A stretch of DNA of 64,000 nucleotides, taken from Pempheris klunzingeri (lineage: Eukaryota > Chordata > Actinopteri > Acropomatiformes > Pempheridae). Position 1 is the first letter of the stretch, and every line of letters begins with the position of its first letter. The stretch lies in contig NC_092031.1 in the NCBI RefSeq assembly GCF_042242105.1, positions 19,015,662 to 19,079,661 of the forward strand. The letters run 5' to 3'. The notes beneath the pieces were generated by a model that had not been told where the DNA came from, searched no databases, and was given only the letters and a program-made list of their open reading frames with translations. Below, piece after piece: positions 1 to 11,690 of this stretch. Both the position numbers and the translations under genes were made by a program.

Positions 1-3000
1 TGTTGTGGTCGAGGCTTGGCGAAGGTGTTTGCTCCAACAACCAGCCAGTCTGCAATCATTCAGCACCTGGATTCAGGCCTGCTGGGTGGCTTGTGTGTAA
101 GCAGCTGTTTGGTTGCCATACCCATACCTTTTCACTCATCCCACAAGGTTCCTGTTGTGGTGACAAATGAGTCGGAGCAGGATGTCTTCATCCCTCCATT
201 CTCTGTGATTGCAGATCTTGACACCTATGAATGTATACTCTCTGACCATCATGTGGTCAGCAAACCATCCCAGAGCCCAACGACTTCTGTCCTTTTAATT
301 TTGGTGAAAGTCCAGTTCCACCTGAGTGGCAAGAACGAATCACAGCCAAACTAAATGCCATGCCTGAAGTGTTCTCACACCACGATCTTGATTCCGGGTG
401 CACAAGCCATGTTAAGCACCACATCAACCTTCATGACAATACCCCTTTCAAGCATCGTGCACGACCCATTCACCCACATGACATTGAAGCGGTCCAAAAA
501 CATCTGCAGGAGCGTCTTGATGCTGGTGTGATTAGGGAGTCGGAATCACCATTTTCATCCCCTATTGTGGTTGTGAAAAAGAAGAATGGAGACATTAGGT
601 TGTGTATTGACTATCATAAACTGAATTTACAGACAAAGGATGCTTATCCATGACAGAATCTGGAAGAGTCTTTTGCCGCACTCAGTGGCGCTAAGTGGTT
701 TTCAGTTCTGGGCCTCAAATCAGGCCATTACCAGATTGAGATGCATGAAAAGGATAAGGCTAAAACTGCCTTTGTCACTCCCCTGGGGTTCTGGGAATTC
801 AGTAGAATGCCCCAGGGCATCACGAATGCCCCCTCAACATTCCAGCACTTGCTGGAAAAGTGCATGGGGAGTCTGCATCTAAAGGAGGTCCTTGTGTTCA
901 TTGATCTCATAATCTTCTGACACCCTGGAGGAGCATGAACGCCACCTACTGCGAGTGCTGAACAAGCTCAAAGAGTATGGGCTCAAACTCTCTCCAGACA
1001 AGTGCAAGTTACTGCAGACATCTGTCCGGTACTTAGGTCATGTAGTGTCAGCGAAGGGCGTTGAGATGGATCCTGACAAGGTCGCCACATTGAAATCCTG
1101 GCCAGTTCTGCACAATCTTAAGATCTTGCGCTCATTCCTTGGCTTCGCAGGCTGTTGTCGGCGCTTTATAAAAGGTTATGCCGCCATTGTAAAGCCACTC
1201 AATGACCTTACCCAAGGTTACTCACCTGTTAGGAAATCCTTGTCAAAGACTAAAGCCTCCAACCCTTCCTTTGATCCAAAGCAATCCTTCGGCGCTCGAT
1301 GGACTCCTAAATGCCAGCAGACTTTCACCACGCTCATCGACAAACTTACTACTGCTCCTGTGTTAGGATTTGCCAATCCGTTGCTGCCATATATACTCCA
1401 CACGGATGCCAGCACCACAGGACTTGGGGCAGCCCTCTACCAGGAACAGGACGGAAAACTGCGAGTGGTTGCTTTTGCCAGCAGAGGATTGTCGCAAAGT
1501 GAGAGCCGCTATCCAGTGCATAAGCTGGAATTTCTGGCGCTTAAATGGAGTGTGATGGAGAAGTTCCAGGATTACCTGTATGGGGCAAGCTTTACAGTAG
1601 TCGCCGACAGTAATCCTCTTACTTACCTCTTAACATCGGCGAAGCTGGATGCCACCAGCCATCGTTGGCTGGCTGCCCTTTCGACATTTTCATTTAAGAT
1701 CCAGTACAGAGCTGGGAAGCAGAACTTGGACGCGGATGCCCTTTCCTGACGCCCACACGACAGTTCTCCTTCAGACACAGTACAAAAGGATCATGAACTC
1801 TTGAACCAGTTTGCAGCAACATCTTGCAGACACCAGTGATAATGAGATCTCTTCTGAGGTGGTTGACGCTATTAGTCAGAGTAGTTTTGTCCGATCCCTG
1901 GAGGATGTCACTCAATTTCAATCACTGCTGATACCATTCCTGAAATGTTCACGGAGGATGTCCATGGCCTGCCCATTGTTCCTGTGTTGTGTCATGTCGA
2001 CCTCCAAGACAAGCAACGGGCAGATCCAGGTCTTCATGAGATCATCTACCAGCTGGAAACTGGTGAAAAAGTACCACCTACAGCTTGAAGAAATACCAGA
2101 GCTACCACTTCTCCTGAGAGAATTGAACAAGCTGGAACTCCTCAGTGGTATTCTGTACAGGAAGAGGCATGGTAATGCACAACCCTCCTATCAACTGGTT
2201 TTACCAGACGAACTTCGACCAACCGTTCTCCAAAGCCTGCATGGTGATTGAGCAGACCCTTGATCTTGCTCGCACCCGCTTTTATTGGCCCAGAATGGCT
2301 GCTGATGTCGAGCATAAAATCGAAAACTGTGGCCGTAGCGTACGACGTTAAGCGTTGCCTGAAAAAGCTGCTCCTCTAGTCAGTATCCAAACATCTCGTC
2401 CATTGGCGCTTCTTTGCATGGATTTCCTTTCCTTGGAGCCCGACACCAGTAACACCAAGGATATTCTGGTTTTGATGGACCACTTTACCAAATTTGCCAT
2501 GGCCATACCAACGGCCAATCAGAAGGCTCGAACTGTGGCAATTTCATTGTCTATTATGGAATCCCCGAGAGGTTGCATACAGACCAAGGCCCGGATTTTG
2601 AATCCAAATTGATCTGCTGCTGTGGCTGGCATACAGAAGTGTCGGACAACACCCTATCATCCTCGAGGAAATCCAGTTGAGAGATTTAATAGGACTTTAC
2701 TCAACATGCTAGGAACCCTGGAGACAAAACAAAAATCGAAGTGGAGGGAGTATGTCAAAGTAGTATGTCGAAGTAACCGGCTTCACGCCGTACGAGTTGA
2801 TGTTTGGGCGATCTCCTTGGTTGCCTGTGGATCTAGCATTCGGATAGCCAGTGCACAATCAGAAACCTCGACCTCATTCTCAATATGTACACGATCTGAA
2901 GCAGAGACTGGAAGAGAGTTACCAGATCGCTTCGAGGAATGCTGCTGAAAATGCAGAGAGGAACTAGGTTCGTTTTGACCAACACGTGACACTGTCCAAA

Positions 3001-4971
3001 CTGGAAATTGGTGATCGAGTCCTAGTGCACAATGTGCGTATCAGAGGTAAACACAAGCTCTCTGATAAATGGGAACAAGACATCTTTGTTGTGGTGAAAC
3101 AATCTGGAGACCTTCCAGTTTATGCTGTGAAGCCGAAAACAAAGTTGGTCCAATTCGCACTCTACATAGGGACCTTCTCCTCCAATGTGGTTTTCTTCCT
3201 GTGGCAGAACTATCAGTCGAGGCCATTTCTGTGCCTGAACCAAGTTCCAAGCTCCAAGAGTATTGTCCTCCAGTGACCCAGGTATAGTTTCGGAATATTT
3301 TCCTGCCATTGAACCACCAAACTTACCTGATCCTGTGGAAGAAAATCTAACTGACAATCTATCTGAAAACTCACCTGGGATCTTTCCTGAGAACTTACCT
3401 GAACACTCACCTGTTCCTGCAAGGCCGCTGCTCCTTGATGTTCCTCTGGATGATGACTGATCTTGAATGTATACCGGACTTACCTGATGCAGAACCCGCT
3501 GTAAGACGTTCAATTCGTCCTAGATCACCTCCCAAAAGATTTAAATACGTTTCTTTGGGCAATCCATTAATATGTTGTTCAGACCTTATTACATAGCTTG
3601 TCTGATGCTTTAGGTGCATCACCTGACATGAATATCTCAGCTGTCCGTGTTGTTTAATGCCACCTTGCAACGGGACTTGCAAGGGTTTAAGGGGGGAGGG
3701 TGTAACCAGGGTTAAAATCATCATATTTGGCCCAGTATGAGTTTTTCCCACTCTTGAATCTTTGAAAGCACCATGTCATATGACATGATCACGTGACTTC
3801 AAAGCTCCAATCATTTGCCTCTGAGGCACTATACGAGCTGCCCTGACTTCATTCCATTTAGTTGTGTGGGAGAGAAGCCAAGGGACAGCAGCTGCAGGTC
3901 AAGTCTCCAAACAATTTCTTACTTTAATTCAAATATTATGCACTTTCCTGGTTTTAAGCATATTGTTTTGTAACCAAATTTAGAACCAGACTCTTTGCAT
4001 GTGTGCTGGGGACCTGTTATCTTGTGTACCGTGTGACTCTTCTGAACTGGTGAGTTTGAATTGTCAACTATAAAACAATTTGAGGATGGATGACGGCCTG
4101 TTGGCATTAGCCACAATGCTAGCATATAGGCTAATGCTAACATGAGGTTCTATTAACTTTGTTGATGCTTACAGGTTTGATTTTTGATGTTGATGTATCA
4201 TGCTACCATGCTAAAGATTAGCGTGCTAATATGCTGCCATGCTAACATAAGTTATAATGATTGTAAATGCATGTCTGATTGTGGTCTGAGACATTCTACT
4301 GTATTGTGTGACATGCTATGTTAGCTTAGTGTTAACTTTATCTTTGAAATTGAGTTTTTCTAAGCGGATTGTTTGGTCCATGCAGGCCAGGTGCCCTGCG
4401 TTGAGACCACCTCCCGGATGGCGAGCTATGAAACAAGGCCAGGAGCCTGAGGAAACCTTTGTCACAGTCAGCTTCACCTGCAGATGGTCTGGTAGGAGGC
4501 TCTGCAGCCTGCCTACTCTCCCATCTCCTCGAACTGAGCATTCCCACCACACTCACACTTCTCTGGATTTATATGCGCTTCTCTACCATTACCCCTCAAA
4601 CCCGAAACCTATGAACTCTAAGCTCGTTTAATTGATCATTTCTTTGATCAGGGAGTCAGACCTGGGTGGTTGTACTGATTGATGTTTTGGAATTATTGGC
4701 CAAATCCTAAATGTGCACTTTGAATGTTTAAATGTTGAACCAGTTATTTAAGAACTGCAGTGTTGTAAATATTAGGACTTTATTTTTGATTTTGTTTGGT
4801 ACACTTTATATTCATTCAATATATTTCCACATTCAACCGCAAATACTGTTACGTTGTCTTTATTTACTGCACATGCCCTCCAGTAGCCGTACCTAGTTTC
4901 TGCTGATATTTCCCTACTAGCCATTCCAAACCTCACTTGTAATATCCTTGTATTCACTCAATACATGCTAC
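1..4971 (+). mobile_element. Ty3/Gypsy LTR retrotransposon fossil, right-hand part
   Basis: Pol-like parts lie in standard Ty3/Gypsy order on the plus strand: a protease-to-RT linker region (about 16-354), reverse transcriptase (about 360-1200), RNase H (about 1290-1750, with the HTDAS and DADALS type motifs), integrase (about 2250-2950) and a short C-terminal stretch to about 3460. A polypurine tract at about 3689-3700 leads into a 3' LTR. The 5' part lies outside the window. It is broken, with several interruptions across pol, so it is a fossil. Integrase after RNase H fits Ty3/Gypsy and argues against Ty1/Copia. Age is moderate: the domains are still easy to read by eye. Confidence 0.85.
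3701..4971 (+). repeat. Probable 3' LTR of the Ty3/Gypsy fossil
   Basis: It begins with TGTAACC directly after a purine-rich tract (GGGGGGAGGG), as expected of an LTR. The right end is uncertain; I place it at a TG...CA-type end near 4971 because L2 LINE sequence starts just beyond. A stretch at about 4085-4340 rich in GCTAACATGCTA-like words resembles a common fish repeat and may be a later insertion or part of the LTR. No gene is seen in it. Confidence 0.55.
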
Positions 4972-4984
4972 AATAGCAAGTTAG

Positions 4985-6650
4985 TGGCAGACATTCAGCG
5001 GACATGAAACATAATGATGGAGGGGAAGAGGAGGATAGAGGAGCCCAGTGCATCATGGGAGTCCCCTGGCGATCTAATCCTATAGCAGCATAACTAGGGG
5101 CTGGTCCAAGGCCTGAACCAGCCCTAAACTATATGCCTTATCAAAAAGGAAGGTTTTTAGTCTACTCTTAAATGTAGAGAGGGTGTCTGCCCCCCGAACC
5201 CAAACTGAAAGGACGTTCCACAGCAGAGGAGCCTGATAGCTGAAAGCTCTGCCTCCTGTACTACTTTTGAAGACTTTTGGAACCACCAGTAGGCCTGCAT
5301 TCTGGGAGCGCATTGCCCTAGTGAGGTAGTATGGTACTATGAGTTCTTTAAGATATGATGGAGCCTGACCCTCAATAGCCTTGTAAGCAAGGAGAAGGAT
5401 TTTAAACTCTATTCTAGATTTTACTGGAAGCCAGTACGGGAGAAATATGATCTCTTCTCTTAGTTCTCGTCAGTACACAAGCAGCAGCATTCTGGACCAG
5501 CTGGAGAGTCTTTCAGGACTTATTGGGGCAGCCTGATAATAACGAGTTGCAATAGTCCAACCTAGAAGTGACAAATGCTTGGACTAATTTTTCTGCATCA
5601 TCTATAGACAAAATGGGCCTGATTTTAGCAATATTACGTAGATGGAAAAAGGCAGTTCTAGAAATCTTTTTAATGTGGGAGTTAAAGGACAACTCTTGAT
5701 CAAATAAGACTCCCAGATTCCTCACAGTGGAGCTGGAGGCCAGAGTAATGCCATCCAGAGTAGTTATGTTGTTAGAAAAGGTGTCTCTAAGGTGTCTGGG
5801 GCCGAGCAGAATAACTTCAGTTTTATCTGAGTTTAGCAGCAGAAAGTTGCTGCTCATCCAGGACTTTATGTCCTTAAGGCAGACTTGAAGTTTAGCCAAC
5901 TGATTTTGTGTCATCAGTATAACTAATGGAGTGCTTCCTGATAATACTACCCAGAGGAAGCATATATAAGGTAAATAGTATCGGTCCAAGCACTAAACCG
6001 TGTGGAACTCCATGTCTAACCTTAGTGTGGACAGAGGACTCATTGTTAATGTGTACAAACTGAAATTGATCTAATAAATAGGACTTAAACCAGCTTAATA
6101 CAGTTCCTTTTATGCCAATGAACTGTTCCAGTCTCTGTAATAAGATGTGATGGTCAATGGTATCAAAAGCAGCACTCAGGTCTAACAAGACCAGTACAGA
6201 GAGAAGTCCTCTGTCTGATGCCATAAGGAGGTCGTTTGTAACCTTCACCAGTGCTGTCTCTGTGCTATGGTTCGCTCTAAAACCTGACTGAAAATCCTCA
6301 AATAGACTATTGGAATTTAGAAAATTACACAGCTGGTTGGCTATAACTTTCTCAAGGATCTTTGAGAGAAAGAGAAGCTTGGATAAAGGTCTATAGTTGG
6401 CTAATACACCTGAATCAAGAGTAGGCTTTTTCAGGAGAGGCTTAATTACTGCTACTTTGAAGGACTGTGGTACGTAGCCTGTTAGTAAAGACTGGTTGAT
6501 CATATTCAGTAAGGATGTGTTAATTAAGGGAAGGACTTCCTTAAGTTCTTAGTAGTAATGGGGTCTAGGAGACATGTTGACGGTTTGGATGAGGAAATTG
6601 CTGAAGCCAATTTAGGAAGATCAATTGGAGAAAAGCAGTCCAAATGCACA
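4985..6650 (-). mobile_element. L2-type LINE, copy A (3' half, 5'-truncated)
   Basis: Reverse transcriptase of the fish L2 (Maui-like) type on the minus strand. Residues at 6503-5892 include [14 protein letters not shown], the [11 protein letters not shown] block and a YTDDT catalytic box where YADDT is usual. The reading continues in another frame at about 5989-5513 (NSDKTEV and LDYCNSLL blocks) and ends at 5313-5080 with the C-terminal GGRAFSYQAPLLWN block. At least two frameshifts make it inactive. The 3' UTR runs to about 4985, next to the Gypsy LTR. A 5' truncation at about 6650 is typical of LINE insertion. Confidence 0.85.
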
Positions 6651-7423
6651 GTGGCTTAGCTCTGTCGTTCTGTCAAGGTTGAGGCCTGTTCGTGTAGATG
6701 TGTATTTGTAGTTCCTGTGTCTGAGCAGAGCTAACATCAACGGTTTGGCTAAAAGAGAGGTCCTTCGGTGTGCTGCTGGCGTTTCTTAGCTGGCAAATCT
6801 GTTGATGAGCCTGGCTTGAGAAAGGTTGTGGTCATGTGCCACACATTGGCCAATGGTATCTGAAAGCTCTGTCCAGAGCTGCAGTTTACACACAGGTGCA
6901 AACACCTGAGGAGTTTGAGAGATTTAGTTCGCCAACAGAGCCCTTTTGTTCTAAGGGCAAAGAAACATGTGGTGTCCACATTTTGAGATGGCAAAACACA
7001 TCTGCAGCGGTAAAACAGAAGACAACAGGGTAAGCAAGGTTTAGCTATATCCAGCTATATCCATTCACCATTACTGAGCACTTCTGATTTTTGCCCACAG
7101 GATTACCCTTACTTCTTATTGCATACTGCGTACACATCAGTAAAACCCATGTAAAGGCACCAAGACACCAAGAAAATGTCCAACATTGCTGCTGCTGAAT
7201 CTGCAACATTAGTAGCTAACATTAGCTGCAGTACAAATGACTGTGGCTTTCATCACCGTCATATTGACATCATACCAGATACATTATACACCAATCACTA
7301 CAGTCTCAATGGCTGTGCCTGCACAATGTGATACCGACATGAAAAAAGTTCAGTTTTTTTTTTAACTCAACACGTCCTGTATTAGTTTCAAATTAAAAGC
7401 CCTCTGGTGTGTCTGTGACTGTG
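6651..7423. other. Unassigned spacer between two L2 pieces
   Basis: No recognised gene. It is flanked on both sides by the same roughly 180-bp stretch of L2 sequence (6471-6650 and 7424-7606). A T-run sits at about 7353-7363. The open frames here have no recognisable domains. Confidence 0.4.
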
Positions 7424-8190
7424 CTACGTAGCCTGTTAGTAAAGACTGGTTGATCATATCCAGTAAGGATGTGCTGATTAGGGGCAGAGACTTCCTTAAG
7501 TAGCCCAGTAGGAACGGGGTCTGAGAGACATGTTGACGGTTTGGATGAGGAGATTATTGAAGCCAATTCAGGAAGATCAATTGGAGAAAAGCAGTCCAAA
7601 TGCACATCAGGTCTAGCAGCTGTTTCCATGATTCCTAAGTTTGAAGTTGGATCAGACCCTGTTGAGGGTAGGAGGTGATGAATTTTGTCTATAATAGTTA
7701 GAATTTTATCATTAAAGAAGCCGTTGCTACTGAGCTCTAAAGGATCACAAGGATCAGGGGAGTTCTGGCTCTTTGTCAGCCTGGCTATCGTGCTGAACAG
7801 AAATCTAGGGTTGTTTTTACTTTCTTCTATCAGTGAGGAGTAACAGGCGGCTCTGGCATTACAGAGGGCCTTTCTATAGGTTTTTAGACTGTCTTGCCAG
7901 ATTAAGTGTGAGTCTTCCAATTTGGTGGCATGCCATATCCTCTCAAGTTTCTGCGAATATTGCTTAAGCTTGCGAGTCTTGGAATTATACCAGGGAGCTT
8001 GTCTCTTTTCTTTAATTATCTTCTTTTTTGGAGGGGCAATAGAGTCTAGTGTCATTCACAGGGAGCCTGAAGCACTATCGACCAGATAATCAATTTGGGA
8101 GGGGCTAAGATTAGCATAGCGGTCATCCATAGCACAGGGGCACACTGGTTGAAATACTGAAGGAATCACCTCCTTGAATTTGGCAACAGC
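7424..8190 (-). mobile_element. L2-type LINE, copy B (region upstream of RT)
   Basis: The minus-strand frame 8055-7393 has the segment between endonuclease and RT of fish L2 elements: a DSIAPPKKK start, a PWYN block, and the NNPRFLFSTIARLT block, then the start of the RT region. It continues back to about 8190 with the NLSPSQIDYLVDSA block. It lacks the 3' part of the element and overlaps copy A by about 180 bp of homologous sequence, so it is a separate insertion or a rearranged piece. Inactive. Confidence 0.75.
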
Positions 8191-8400
8191 TAACCCTAAC
8201 CCACTGCGTCTACGGTCCTCAACGTTGCCCGTTTCTTTGTGCTTCTTCAAAAGAGCTTGAACAGCACATCTTGAAACCCCAGTCTGCTCTGAAATCTTTT
8301 CCTGGGAGAGACCTTGCTGATGCAGTATAACCACCTGGTGTCTTGTTGCTGTGCTCAGTCTGAACACGATGACCTGTGACATGAAACTGTGTTCCACAAC
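8191..8400 (-). mobile_element. Tc1-like transposase N-terminal fragment
   Basis: About 60 codons on the minus strand encode the first helix-turn-helix DNA-binding domain of a Tc1-like transposase: RHQVVILHQQGLSQEKISEQ, then GVSRCAVQALLKKHKETG and the DRRRSG linker. The catalytic DDE domain is absent. The frame runs directly into L2 copy B, so one element was inserted into or joined with the other. Not active. Confidence 0.75.
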
Positions 8401-9062
8401 CTCACCTTTAAACAGATTTAAATTTCTGTTTCAGTTAATGACTGTGTTTCAACCTACTGTTAACCTTTCCTGCTTTAGTCTCCCGACCGTGGTTGGGGGA
8501 CACAGGGGAGATCCGTTTTCTCCAGGGCCGAAGGCAGCTTTTCCTCCGGGGTTAACTCCCGTGGACTTCACGCTTGTTAATAGTAGTAGTGACACAGAAA
8601 GAACAGGCCGTTTTGCTGCTGGAGAGTTGGGGCTTTATTGGCTATCTGCACTGTAACGCATACATTAAGCTCGCTACCTGCCCCGGTCGCCATACCTGTC
8701 TCCCACTTGCGTCCCAGGTACACACACTGTCTGCTCCGCGGACTCATTCACACAGGTGCGCGCCTCCGCTGCGTGCACGCACTCGCTCACTCACATTCAC
8801 GCACTGAGCTGCCTGGTCTACACACATTGGAGCTAGACACATCCCACAACACTACATATGAATGATTTGCACCTGTTTGGGATAACTGCTTAATCACACA
8901 CCATTGTGCAAGTGTACCTGAAGAATTGATCCTGCTTTCAAGGCAAAGGATTATCACACCTAATATTCATTTGATTATTTTTTTTTTTTGTGTTCACTCA
9001 CTTTGCATTTCGTAAATTGATAAAAATTAACAATTTAATTTGATATTTCTTAAAGCATTCTT
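8401..9062. other. Intergenic stretch without recognised gene
   Basis: A GC-rich part (about 8480-8850) contains several short open frames rich in Cys, His and Arg with no domain I recognise. An AT-rich part with a T-run follows near 8980-8990. It could be the end of an unrecognised repeat, but no termini are seen. Confidence 0.3.
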
Positions 9063-9136
9063 ACTTTACAGAACATGGAGAACTGGCAATGAGGCTGAGA
9101 ACAGCAAGGCCGAGCAGCAGCACGACTGATGAGTTA
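9063..9136 (-). pseudogene. Remnant of an enpp7-like first exon (signal-peptide part)
   Basis: Read on the minus strand, about 55 bp match the signal-peptide exon of the neighbouring enpp7 gene (21238-21180) at roughly 85 % by eye, and encode VVLLLGLAVLSLIASSPCSV, close to the gene's MLLLCLAVLCLIGSSPCAA. The similarity fades after the signal peptide and no in-frame ATG is seen. It lies about 2.4 kb beyond the stop of enpp7 in the same orientation, which suggests a tandem enpp7 paralog that once began here. Zebrafish has tandem enpp7 copies, which supports this reading. Confidence 0.55.
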
Positions 9137-9216
9137 GACCTTGTAGGGACTTGACTGAAAATCCATTAGTGGGTCATTGTTAGCCCTTATCTACCCAAAC
9201 ACACAAGACACGTTTT

Positions 9217-9777
9217 TTACCTTAATGCCTTTATTGGTGTAATGCAATGACGAGATACTCGTTGTATCTCAGGAGGGTTCAAATCATTGCCAGAGAGCGG
9301 ATTTACAGCTGGATTTGGCTGGGGTTGAGATCCTTGCAGGTCAGCGGAGGAATGACCTGCTTGCTGTGAGGGAAGAATGGGTATGTGAGGTTGACTGGCC
9401 TCTGTAGCTGTGCCAAGTACCTCAACAGTGTCTTCCTCTTCATGTTCCTCTTCAGGCTCCCCTCCAGTAGCTGCCAATCCCAAATGTGCGCTTATTTGGC
9501 CAAAATCTCCCTTCAAGACATTGTCGAAGGATTGGCCACTCTGCTGGGAAAGATGTCTCAGCACTTGGAGGTAGTCGGGGGGTGAGTTAGTCCCCACTGT
9601 GGCTGTGGCAGCGCTCTCCCTTGTAAGCAATGTGACAACAAATTCAACGTCTGCAGCTAAACGAGATGTGTAAGTATATGGCAAATGCGGTTTTAGCTGT
9701 GCCAAGGCTGCAGCGTTGATAAATTCAACTGCCAGGTTTTTGTAAAATAGACTCTCACGTTCTGTAACAATAAGCAA
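9217..9777 (-). CDS. Unrecognised open frame, possibly a last exon
   Basis: I do not recognise this 186-codon frame. It has no usable ATG at its start; a good splice acceptor (TTGTTACAG) at 9762 suggests an exon starting at 9761 and ending at the stop at 9217. The N-terminal half looks folded (LAVEFINAAALAQLKPHLPY, then AADVEFVVTLLTRE). The middle is strongly acidic (GGEPEEEHEEEDTVEV) and the C-terminal part is rich in Gln, Ser and Pro. It could be the 3' exon of a host gene or part of a transposon protein. Its length without stops is more than expected by chance but is not proof. Confidence 0.35.
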   Translation of the reverse strand: MLIVTERESLFYKNLAVEFINAAALAQLKPHLPYTYTSRLAADVEFVVTLLTRESAATATVGTNSPPDYLQVLRHLSQQSGQSFDNVLKGDFGQISAHLGLAATGGEPEEEHEEEDTVEVLGTATEASQPHIPILPSQQAGHSSADLQGSQPQPNPAVNPLSGNDLNPPEIQRVSRHCITPIKALR

Positions 9778-11562
9778 GGTTAGGGGTCACAGGAAGTGGG
9801 CAAATAAAATTAATAACCAAATGCGGGTTACGTAAACCTTGATGAAAACCTTCCCAGAAGAGTTGAGGCTGTTATAGCTGCAAAAGGTGGGCCAACTCCA
9901 TATTAAATCCTACAGATTAAGAATTGGATTAAAGTTAAAGTTCATGTGCGTGTAAAGGCAGACTTCCGAATAATTTTGTCCATATAGTGTACAAAAAGTA
10001 CATATATCTTTGCACAATGTATATATGTGTCCCTTTTCATGATCTACTTTAAATCCGTTTTGGTTTTACAAGGCACTTTTTATCTGTCTGCTAATCTCTA
10101 TCATGGTGAGCCAATGAGCAGAGCCACCAGAGTACTGCACAGTAATGCCTCCATCAGCTGTACCGAGAAGGGTTCAGCAGCTCTCGTTCCCAGCTGCCCA
10201 CATTTCCTCACATTTCCATAAGTCTCTCTGTTATTAATTGGAATATCGATAAATGTTCATGTTACACAGAAAACCATTTGCTGCAGCTGTGCTCCATTTA
10301 ATTCAAAATGAAGTAATGTGCAAATAGGTGTTAAAAGATTGGACTCCAACAAAGGACAATAGAAATGTTTTTCCAGCCCATAAACGCTGTGAAGCTTCTA
10401 ATCCAAAGTGACAGCTGTACCATTCAAACTCAACACAGTCAGCTGGTATCATAATGCTGTAGTGCAGTTATCCTTTTATTTATGCAGGACTGAAGTACAT
10501 GAATGTGACACTGTTTGTCACATGAGGAAAACTGTTATTGAGCCAAACTGCTAATGCAGTGTTTTTCCATTCTATTCTCTATTACAGATCCATGATAAAG
10601 AGGTCATAATCGGATGGTAGCTTTTGCAGTAAAATCTTGATAATAAAAGGGTTTAACAGACCTCTTCATTGCTACAGTCACAAACAACAGTCGCTGACAG
10701 CAGAGCAGTTACAGTATAAAAAAGGTAGTTGTTAAAGTGAGATAATGTATTCATGAAAAAGATGGTAATATAGGACTTATTCATCAGTAATAGTTTGATT
10801 TTAACATCTGTTTGAAGCTATCATTTTTAATTCAGGATATGATAATTAGTAAAAAATTACCTTCTTATAGTGTAGCTGTCAGGGAAGGTGTTTTTGGCCA
10901 AGTTCATGTAAAACAAATCAGTTGTTCTGAATACACAACATGTGTTTCTAGCTCTCAGTACCTCGCAGTGCACATCAACAAGAATTCACACTGAATCAGA
11001 GTCAACAACTAAGCACTCACGGAAGCTGCACAATGGCCTACATTTTAAAAATGAAGTTTTGAATTTGCATTTGTGTATTTATGACAATATACATGTGACA
11101 GGGAACTCTGGGTCATTCATAAGAATAGTGAAATGTTCAAATATGTTCAGAAAATCTTCAGCCTATTCCAAAAATCACTTTCTCATTACACACTAATAAT
11201 TAGTCAAGACATGCTTTTCTACTGGTTTGTAATTAGTGGAGGACGTTAACTTGGATAAGGAGAGGATTAGGGAAAAACATAAGCATCAATCTAAAATGTC
11301 AAAAACTGGTTTGGTTGCTGTTGATCTTTCCTTCATCGGCAGCATTTTTTGGTTCGCATCTGAAGAGAAGAGAGAAGAGAAGAGAGAAAAGAGCACAGAG
11401 TCAGTTATTTAGTCATGTCAACAGAGTGAGAAGAGTGAAATACTGATCTGTACAGTATATTATTCATTTATTAATCATTCTAAATTGCACATAAGTATAA
11501 AATCACTTGGACAAAGCATAAGAGTGGCTTGGCTGAATGAACAGATTAATGTCCACAGCATT
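9778..11562. other. Region downstream of enpp7 without recognised gene
   Basis: AT-rich sequence with only short frames. It should contain the 3' UTR and poly(A) site of enpp7 near its right end (minus strand). A GA-rich simple tract lies at about 11360-11396. Confidence 0.5.
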
Positions 11563-11690
11563 TCACCTCCTTTCAGATCTGCTCCTCTTGCACCAAGCAT
11601 AGGAAGTAGTCACTATGAACACGAGTACCAGAAACCCAGTCACTGCTGATAAGCCGATGACCACTTGGAGCTCTGTATTCATTTCTGGAT
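11563..11690 (-). CDS. enpp7: enpp7 coding exon 5 (membrane anchor)
   Basis: Residues 429-470 and the stop. One hydrophobic helix (LQVVIGLSAVTGFLVLVFIV) is followed by the basic tail CKRSRSERR, as expected of a type I membrane anchor with a short cytosolic end. Acceptor CTGCAG. Confidence 0.88.
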
